Shown: positions 31,884-37,099 of the stretch, piece after piece | Layout of the letters: each line of letters starts with the position of its first letter | How positions within the stretch are numbered: position 1 is the stretch's first letter | Source of the DNA: Sphingomonas sp. 8AM | GTDB taxonomy: Bacteria > Pseudomonadota > Alphaproteobacteria > Sphingomonadales > Sphingomonadaceae | Direction: 5' to 3' | NCBI RefSeq assembly: GCF_902506455.1 | Contig: NZ_LR733846.1 | Span: forward strand, 1-37,099 | DNA: 37,099 nt | Program-made: the position numbers and the translations under genes | Notes under the pieces: generated by a model | The model's database searches: none | What the model was told of the DNA's origin: nothing | What the model saw: only the letters and a program-made list of their open reading frames with translations

Positions 31884-33782
31884 GTGGTAAATAACTGGTT
31901 CGTCGGCGCCGCATTTGGCGGCAATGACAGTCAGGCAGAGCGCTTCTTGCGAGACGGCGTGTGGGAGATCCGCACGCCGACCGAGGCCGAAGCGGCACAG
32001 GTTCGGTCGATGCGGCCGGGCGAGCGCATCGCGATCAAGGCAACGTTCGTTCAAAAGCACAATCTACCATTTGACGGACGTGGCCGTAGTGTGTCGGTGA
32101 TGCGCCTCAAGGCCCGCGGCGTGATCACACACAACCCCGACGACGGCGAGCGGGTGTTGGTTGAGTGGGAGCCGGATTTCAAGCCGCGCGACTGGTACTT
32201 CTACACCTACAGATCCACCATCTGGCAGGTTACCGCGGGTCAAGACATGGCCGACCAGCTCATCGCGTTCGCCTTCGACGATCAGCCGCAGGACCTGCAT
32301 TGGTATCGCAATGAGACCAGCTGGGCCGAGCAGTTCGGCGACAACGCGGCGGAAGCGCCGAGGCGCTTTTGGATCGAGAAGACCATCGCGAGCAACCGGC
32401 CCGATCGGCTGTCAGGCGAGCATGCGCTTGGCCGAGCGCTCTGGTCACCGCAGCGGTCCCGCAACGACCGGAACATATACGCCAACATGCTGGAGGTGCG
32501 GCCAGGCGACGTCGTGTTCCACCTGGTCGACAACCAGGCGATCACGGGCGTGTCGGTGGCGGAAAGTGCCGCGGATAAGGCCTTCGTAGGACTGGCGGGC
32601 AGTGACTGGGCTGACCAGCCTGCTTACCGGGTCGCCCTTGCCGACTACCACCCGCTTGAGCCGCCGCTGTCGCGTGAAGCGTTCCTCGAGGCCGAGCCGT
32701 TCGCGTCCGAGCTAAAGGAGCTGGCAGAGAGCGGGGCCAAGGGGCTTTTCTATAACAGCCGGCGCGGCCTTAACCAGGGCGCTTACCTGACCGAGGCCAC
32801 TCCGACGCTACGGTCCATCCTCAACCGCGCGTATGTCGAGCTCACCGGGCGAAACCTGCCCTACGCCGACGAGCACCGCGCGCCCGAGCGGGACTACGAC
32901 GAAGAGGTGACGCCATACACGCTGGACGATGCGCTGGCCGAACTGTTCCTCGACCGCGGGGAAGCGGAGGACATCCTGCTCCTGTGGCACGCCAAGCGTA
33001 ACATCGTACTTCAGGGCCCACCGGGCGTGGGCAAGTCGTTCGCCGCCCACAGATTGGCTTACGCGCTGATGGGTGTCGAGGATCGGGACCGGGTCGGCTT
33101 CGTGCAGTTCCACCAATCCTACTCGTACGAAGACTTCGTGGAAGGCTTTCGCCCCGCGGAGCACGGTTTCGAGCTCCGGCCTGGCAAATTCGTTGAGTTC
33201 TGTCGGAGAGCAGAGGCCGACCCAACCCGCGTCTACGTCTTCATTATTGACGAGATCAACCGAGGCAACCTAAGCCGGATCATGGGCGAGCTTATGCTCC
33301 TGATCGAGCCTGACAAGCGCGACCCGCGATGGGCCATGCCGCTCGCGTCAGGCAAGGTGCCATTCCACGTGCCGCCCAACGTCCACGTCATGGGTTTAAT
33401 GAATACGGCCGACCGCTCGCTGGCGGTGGTGGACTACGCCCTGCGCCGCCGCTTTGCGTTCGTGTCGTTAGCCCCCAACCTTACCTCACCGCATTTCGAC
33501 CGACACCTAGAGGTGCTGGGCGTCGGAGACGAGGTGCGGCGCACTCTGCGCGCCCGCGTGGGCGAGCTGAACGACGAGATCGTCGGCGACGCGGTGAATC
33601 TAGGGCCGGGGTTTGCAATTGGGCACAGCTTCTTCTGCGCCGGCCCGAGCGCTGGCGAGCACGACCGAGACTGGTACCGCCGAGTGGTGCGCACCGAACT
33701 CGCGCCGCTCCTAAGGGAGTATTGGTTCGACGCGCCTGATAAAGCGGAGAGCTGGAGCGCCCGGCTGCTGGCCGCCGCTTGA
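31884..33782 (+). CDS. McrB-type GTPase with N-terminal EVE domain
   Basis: This protein has 632 residues. The N-terminal 150 residues are an EVE (YTH-like) domain (WFVGAAFGGNDSQAERFL, GERIAIKATF) that may read modified bases; a second domain of the same general kind spans about 175-260 (FWIEK, LWSPQRS). The AAA+ motor has Walker A GPPGVGKS (378-385), FHQSYSYEDFVEGFRP, Walker B VFIIDEINRGNL (Asp456, Glu457) and the McrB signature MNTADRS (506-512). McrB binds modified DNA, hydrolyses GTP and drives the McrC nuclease. It is coupled to mcrC by a TTGA overlap. Together they form a type IV restriction system. Confidence 0.9.
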   Translation: MVNNWFVGAAFGGNDSQAERFLRDGVWEIRTPTEAEAAQVRSMRPGERIAIKATFVQKHNLPFDGRGRSVSVMRLKARGVITHNPDDGERVLVEWEPDFKPRDWYFYTYRSTIWQVTAGQDMADQLIAFAFDDQPQDLHWYRNETSWAEQFGDNAAEAPRRFWIEKTIASNRPDRLSGEHALGRALWSPQRSRNDRNIYANMLEVRPGDVVFHLVDNQAITGVSVAESAADKAFVGLAGSDWADQPAYRVALADYHPLEPPLSREAFLEAEPFASELKELAESGAKGLFYNSRRGLNQGAYLTEATPTLRSILNRAYVELTGRNLPYADEHRAPERDYDEEVTPYTLDDALAELFLDRGEAEDILLLWHAKRNIVLQGPPGVGKSFAAHRLAYALMGVEDRDRVGFVQFHQSYSYEDFVEGFRPAEHGFELRPGKFVEFCRRAEADPTRVYVFIIDEINRGNLSRIMGELMLLIEPDKRDPRWAMPLASGKVPFHVPPNVHVMGLMNTADRSLAVVDYALRRRFAFVSLAPNLTSPHFDRHLEVLGVGDEVRRTLRARVGELNDEIVGDAVNLGPGFAIGHSFFCAGPSAGEHDRDWYRRVVRTELAPLLREYWFDAPDKAESWSARLLAAA

Positions 33783-34819
33783 CCGCCTCACCGATTCCGA
33801 TCCGCAACCTCTATCACCTGTACTGCTATGCGTGGAACCGGTTCGAGGAGGCGCGTGCTATCTCGACAGGGGCGGAGGATAGTCCGGACCTTCCCAACCT
33901 GCTCGCGCGCGTCCTCGCCGAGGGCACCCGCTCGCTGCTCCGGCGCGGGCTGGACCGCGGCTATCTGCCGCGCGAGGAGGAGCTGGCCACTATCCGCGGC
34001 AGCGTCGAGCTCGGCCCGACGCTGAGGCTGTACGCCCGGAACGGGCGCCGAGTGACGTGCAATTACGACGAGCTCAGTCACGATCTGCTGCATAATCAGC
34101 TGCTTAAGGCCTCGCTAGGGCGTCTCGCCAACGTTGCCACCCTGGACCCGGGGCTGGCCCAGGAGCTGCTCCGGCTCCGGGAGCGCATGCCCGATGTTGT
34201 CGACGTCCGGCTGAGTGCCGCTGCGTTCGCTCGCGTCCAGCTCCACCGTAACAACGCGCGCTACGACCTACTGCTCAAGGTGTGTGAGCTGGCGTTGGCT
34301 TGTATGATGCCGACCACGAACGGGTCGGGCTACGCGTTCCGCGACGTGCTTCGGGACGAGCGCGAGATGGCGCGCGTGTTCGAGGAGTTCGTGCGCAACT
34401 TTTACCGACTTCGTCAGCGTGCATTTCGGGTCAGGTCGTACCAGCTGGAGTGGCAGGCGGTGCCGCTGGAGACGAACGGGGTGGGGCGGCTCCCGGCCAT
34501 GCGGACTGACGTGTACCTGGAGAGCGCTGACCGGCGGATCATTATGGACACCAAGTACTACGCCGACGCTCTCCAACAGTACCGCGGCTCGCGGAGCTTC
34601 CGATCGGACAACCTGTACCAGCTGTTCGCGTACCTGCGGAACGACGCGGTGGCAGAGCCGACCGCGCCGCTCGCGGAAGGCGTGCTGCTCTACCCGCAGG
34701 CGCAGCACGAGCTCGACGCGACCTATGCCGTCCATGGACATCGCGTTCGGCTCGCGACGGTGGACCTGAGTAAGCCTTGGTCCCTGGTCGAGGAGCGGCT
34801 GCTTGAGCTCCTCAACTGA
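33779..34819 (+). CDS. McrC-type nuclease subunit
   Basis: This 346-residue protein is the PD-(D/E)XK nuclease partner of McrB. The active site is visible as Asp244 (MRTDVYLES) and Asp257-Thr-Lys259 (IIMDTKYY), followed by the usual downstream Gln/Tyr helix (NLYQLFAYLRN). The N-terminal region starts IPIRNLYHLYCYAWN, a typical McrC opening. The start is TTG at 33779, overlapping the McrB stop by 4 nt; no better start lies near. Length and order fit a complete McrBC pair. Confidence 0.9.
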   Translation: MTASPIPIRNLYHLYCYAWNRFEEARAISTGAEDSPDLPNLLARVLAEGTRSLLRRGLDRGYLPREEELATIRGSVELGPTLRLYARNGRRVTCNYDELSHDLLHNQLLKASLGRLANVATLDPGLAQELLRLRERMPDVVDVRLSAAAFARVQLHRNNARYDLLLKVCELALACMMPTTNGSGYAFRDVLRDEREMARVFEEFVRNFYRLRQRAFRVRSYQLEWQAVPLETNGVGRLPAMRTDVYLESADRRIIMDTKYYADALQQYRGSRSFRSDNLYQLFAYLRNDAVAEPTAPLAEGVLLYPQAQHELDATYAVHGHRVRLATVDLSKPWSLVEERLLELLN

Positions 34820-34875
34820 CATGCTTGTCGACCTAACTCAGTCGATAAACTTGCGCGAAACCGGGTGGCGCCACA

Positions 34876-35475
34876 ATGCATGATCCGGCGACGCTCGCAT
34901 TCTACGATACTGAAGCAGCTACGTATGTAGCGCATTACCGCGGCCAACAGAGCCGAGATTTAGCTCGCTTTCTCCAGCGACTGCCAAGTGCGGCGTGCGT
35001 GCTGGAGCTCGGTTGCGGCGGCGGCGGTGACACGGCAGCCATGATAGCGTGTGGCGTTGATGTGGTGCCGACCGACGGGTCGCCGGAGATGGCAGAAGAG
35101 GCGTCAGCGGTCCTCGGCATCCCGGTGCGCGTGCTCCTGTTCGAGGACCTCGACGAGGAGCAAGCGTACGACGCTGTCTGGGCCAGCGCATGCCTGCTGC
35201 ACGTCCCCATCGCGGACCTGTCCGCCATACTGTCTCGGGTTCATCGTGCGCTGCGACCGGGCGGGCTCTTCTATGCCAGCTACAAGGTGGGTACAGGGGA
35301 AGGACGCGATCGGTTCGGCCGCTACTATAATTATCCGTCGATGGAAGTGCTGACGACAGCCTACTCGGAAGCGGGCTCGTGGAAATCATTCGAGGTCGAG
35401 GAGCAGCAAGGCGGCGGCTACGATGACCAGCTGACCCGGTGGATGTCCGTCGTCGTTAGCAAAGCGACTATCTAG
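34876..35475 (+). CDS. Class I SAM-dependent methyltransferase
   Basis: This 199-residue Rossmann methyltransferase has motif I VLELGCGGGGD (42-52), an acidic loop VPTDGSPEM, a post-III strand YDAVWASACLLHVP and RALRPGGLFYASYKVG. There is no DPPY or other nucleobase amino-methylation motif, so it probably acts on a small molecule, a protein or RNA rather than being a classical DNA modification enzyme. It begins 56 nt after mcrC and converges on an HNH gene, the two stops sharing one CTAG. A functional link with the HNH protein is suggested only by position. Confidence 0.8.
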   Translation: MHDPATLAFYDTEAATYVAHYRGQQSRDLARFLQRLPSAACVLELGCGGGGDTAAMIACGVDVVPTDGSPEMAEEASAVLGIPVRVLLFEDLDEEQAYDAVWASACLLHVPIADLSAILSRVHRALRPGGLFYASYKVGTGEGRDRFGRYYNYPSMEVLTTAYSEAGSWKSFEVEEQQGGGYDDQLTRWMSVVVSKATI

Positions 35476-36482
35476 AATGCCTCGTCGTCGCGAATGGGGG
35501 CGTCCCACTCGATGATCCGCGCCAGCTTCGCCGCCCGGTAGTTGCCCTGCAGATATGCCGCTCGGAGGGCGAGAGCCGCGCCGGTCTGTGCCATCAACGT
35601 TTCCCTCAAAGGGTGGTGGCTGGTGATCAGAAACTCGTTGCGGCGGTGCAGGCGGGCGACCAGATCAAGCGCCGGTACACAGTCGGACTTGCCGCCGGCG
35701 CCTCGATTGCAGTCGCGGCAGGCAAGCACGAGGTTCCACACACCGTCCGGGTTCCCAGTCAGTAGCGACCGCAGCGCCCAAGGGAAGACGTGGTCCACGT
35801 CGGCGGTGAGCTGCCCCGGCTCGATAGTAATAGGTGTGAAGCAGTAGAAGCAGCGGCCTTTCTGGTAGCCGTTTAGCGCCGCCCTCGCGGACGTGACCGC
35901 CACGCGCCGGGCGCCTCCAGCGGCAGTGAACGCTTGGGTCCCGTCATCATAGGTGATGAGCGAACTGGTGACTCCCAGCTCCCACGCTGTCTCTACCAGG
36001 CGCCAGCGCGCCTCCGTCTCGGATTCCAGGTCGGAGGCGGAATCGTCGCGCGCGAGGTGCTGCAGCGCGTCCGTTATTCGGATGCCGCCGGTGGCGGCGC
36101 GCTCGTCGAGGAAGAAGCGCTGCTCGATGTCATTGGGCCCGAGACGGTGGAAGGCATCAATGACGTTGTTGAAGCCGAGCGATACCGTGATTGACCGAAG
36201 TTCGTCCTCCGAGACAGAACCAGCATTGACTCCATTGCAAGCTTCCAGGAACCGGCTGGACCGGCTGGTGCCCTGTTTCGATGCCAGCGTGAGGTGAGTT
36301 CGCAGGTGGCGTGTGTATGGAACTGCCAACTGTTCTAACCTGACTAGGTCGTCGCTACCGCGCGCCACCTCGAGCAGCGCCTTAGCGAGCGCGAACTTGT
36401 ACGACGCGACGTTACGCCCGAACAGCATCAGCGCGCGGAACTGGTTATGGCTGCTCGGCTGAACGGCGAGGAACGGCGTCAT
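35472..36482 (-). CDS. HNH endonuclease with large N-terminal domain
   Basis: This protein has 336 residues. The first 200 residues are helical, Arg/Leu-rich and not recognised (FLAVQPSSHNQFRALMLFG at the start). The C-terminal part is an HNH nuclease: CFYC, ADVDHVFPWALRS with the catalytic Asp-His, then WNLVLACRDCNRGAGGKSD, giving a two-knuckle zinc site and the Asn of the motif. The N-terminal part may recognise the target. The ATG at 36482 is chosen (a GTG one codon earlier is possible). It converges with the methyltransferase gene, sharing the 4-bp stop CTAG. It could be a restriction-type enzyme associated with McrBC or a separate defence gene. Confidence 0.75.
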   Translation of the reverse strand: MTPFLAVQPSSHNQFRALMLFGRNVASYKFALAKALLEVARGSDDLVRLEQLAVPYTRHLRTHLTLASKQGTSRSSRFLEACNGVNAGSVSEDELRSITVSLGFNNVIDAFHRLGPNDIEQRFFLDERAATGGIRITDALQHLARDDSASDLESETEARWRLVETAWELGVTSSLITYDDGTQAFTAAGGARRVAVTSARAALNGYQKGRCFYCFTPITIEPGQLTADVDHVFPWALRSLLTGNPDGVWNLVLACRDCNRGAGGKSDCVPALDLVARLHRRNEFLITSHHPLRETLMAQTGAALALRAAYLQGNYRAAKLARIIEWDAPIRDDEAF

Positions 36483-36739
36483 CACCGGCCTGTGTAGGAT
36501 GGTTTAAGCGGCACGGCGTCCTGTTTCGTAATTTTGGCGGTATAGCGTCTTCGCTGCGAGGGTCTCACCGCCGTAACACCATGCGGCGGTCCTCACGTCG
36601 CATGCGTCGCAGCAGAGGCCGTCCCATTGCTGTTGTGGGATCGTCGGGCCTCGTGGCAATGCTTCGAATGCAGGCTCCCGTCTTCTTCCGCCCATCTGAA
36701 ACGATGTTCAAAGCTCCACGTTGTGGATCCCGGCAAGCG

Positions 36740-36889
36740 CAGAGCGCATGCGACTTTGCTGCGAGCAGGTTGGACATGCGCGCATGCCATTCAACTGAGG
36801 AATTCGACCGGTTGCTTTGCTTGCAAGTTTTCACTCTCCGCCGGCCCCCTCGGGCCGGCGGACGCGGTTGCCGAACGCACGGCGCTTAG
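36740..36889. repeat. Dispersed repeat, copy B (about 150 bp)
   Basis: This copy matches 13294-13447 in the same orientation, with the shared block GGACATGCGCGCATGCCA near 36772 and CGACCGGTTGC near 36806. The minus strand has an open frame (36565-36834) that includes NRSNSSVEWHARMS; I do not call it a gene. The repeat includes the hairpin at 36838-36861. Confidence 0.75.
36838..36861. repeat. Perfect GC-rich hairpin inside repeat copy B
   Basis: CCGCCGGCCC (36838-36847) and GGGCCGGCGG (36852-36861) form a perfect 10-bp stem with a CCTC loop. No T-run follows on either strand. The matching part of copy A is a weaker, partly mismatched version. Confidence 0.8.
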
Positions 36890-36972
36890 TTGAGCGAAAT
36901 AAACGAGGTGGTCAGGATAGAGCAGAAGCTTTCAGTGTCGCAGCCGCCATGCTGCGGAAGATCGATGCTGAG

Positions 36973-37099
36973 TGACGTGCTCCCCTGAAACTCCGCCAGT
37001 TTGAGCTAGAGTCCGCCTTCGTGAGGAGACGGATGTGAAGAAGAGCAGGTTCAGCGAGGAGCAGATCATCGCGGTGCTGCGCGAGCAGGACAGCGGGAT
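36973..37099 (+). mobile_element. IS3-family insertion sequence, left end, cut by window edge
   Basis: The element begins with TGACGTGCTCCCC at about 36973, which shares the TGACGTG terminus of the IS remnant at 8091. The OrfA reading frame follows 62 nt later. Only the first 127 nt are inside the window, so completeness and the target duplication cannot be judged. Confidence 0.75.
37035..37099 (+). CDS. IS3-family transposase OrfA, N-terminus (partial)
   Basis: From a GTG at 37035, after GAGGAGACGG, the frame reads VKKSRFSEEQIIAVLREQD before the window ends. This is the typical opening of the HTH-containing OrfA of IS3-family elements, which makes the OrfAB transposase together with OrfB by frameshifting. 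The gene is cut by the window edge, not necessarily truncated in the genome. Confidence 0.85.
   Translation, partial: MKKSRFSEEQIIAVLREQDSG

Noticed and set aside
34876..36482. Methyltransferase plus HNH as a classical type II restriction-modification pair
   Set aside because: The methyltransferase lacks DPPY-type or cytosine-C5 motifs, so it is unlikely to be the DNA-modifying partner.

Overview
The window looks like an accessory, defence-rich region of a GC-rich alphaproteobacterium, most likely a sphingomonad (Sphingomonas or a relative). This rests on base composition, GC-biased third codon positions, a secreted CE15-type glucuronoyl esterase, and IS3-family transposase pieces. It is an inference, since no ribosomal RNA or housekeeping marker is present beyond one initiator tRNA.

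Layout. (1) 48-556: initiator tRNA-fMet with a terminator, the classic kind of integration site at an island edge. (2) 557-6791: a Septu-like pair on the minus strand (PtuB-like HNH nuclease and PtuA-like ATPase, the ATPase interrupted by one in-frame TAG), then a 1305-residue plus-strand protein with a Cap4-like nuclease motif, a STAND-type P-loop and a long helical C-terminus. (3) 6.9-8.9 kb: scar tissue, with a truncated membrane methyltransferase, a small membrane protein, the 3' end of an IS3-family element holding a perfect 36-bp palindrome, and an amidohydrolase beheaded by that element. (4) 8979-15115: more ordinary chromosomal genes (alpha/beta hydrolase, DEDDh exonuclease, small conserved protein and SDR in one overlapping operon; an McrA-like HNH enzyme; a lipoprotein; a CE15 esterase). 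(5) 15220-18642: a phage- or satellite-like cluster (HTH protein, AlpA-like excisionase, winged-helix protein, ParB-methyltransferase fusion, P27-family small terminase) with no large terminase or structural genes. (6) 19021-36482: a dense defence stretch. It holds a SIR2 protein of 1257 aa; a RelA/SpoT-domain protein of 997 aa with an overlapping, frameshifted HNH gene and a divergent DUF4365-like nuclease gene; a Schlafen/AlbA-STAND protein of 868 aa; an EVE-McrB/McrC pair; and a SAM methyltransferase converging on an HNH gene. (7) 36740-37099: a dispersed repeat and the left end of an IS3-family element that runs off the window.

How the genes may work together. Several large proteins share one plan, an N-terminal effector (Cap4-like nuclease, SIR2 NADase, RelA/SpoT nucleotide transferase, or AlbA-type domain) followed by a long helical or STAND region of the kind that senses phage in Avs and DSR systems. 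The McrBC pair and the McrA-like HNH enzyme would restrict modified DNA. The least familiar unit is 22884-28464: a RelA/SpoT-domain protein about three times longer than known small toxic alarmone synthetases, co-transcribed with an HNH gene and divergent from a PD-(D/E)XK-like protein. I consider this the best candidate for an undescribed system. All function calls come from motifs read by eye; no database search was run.
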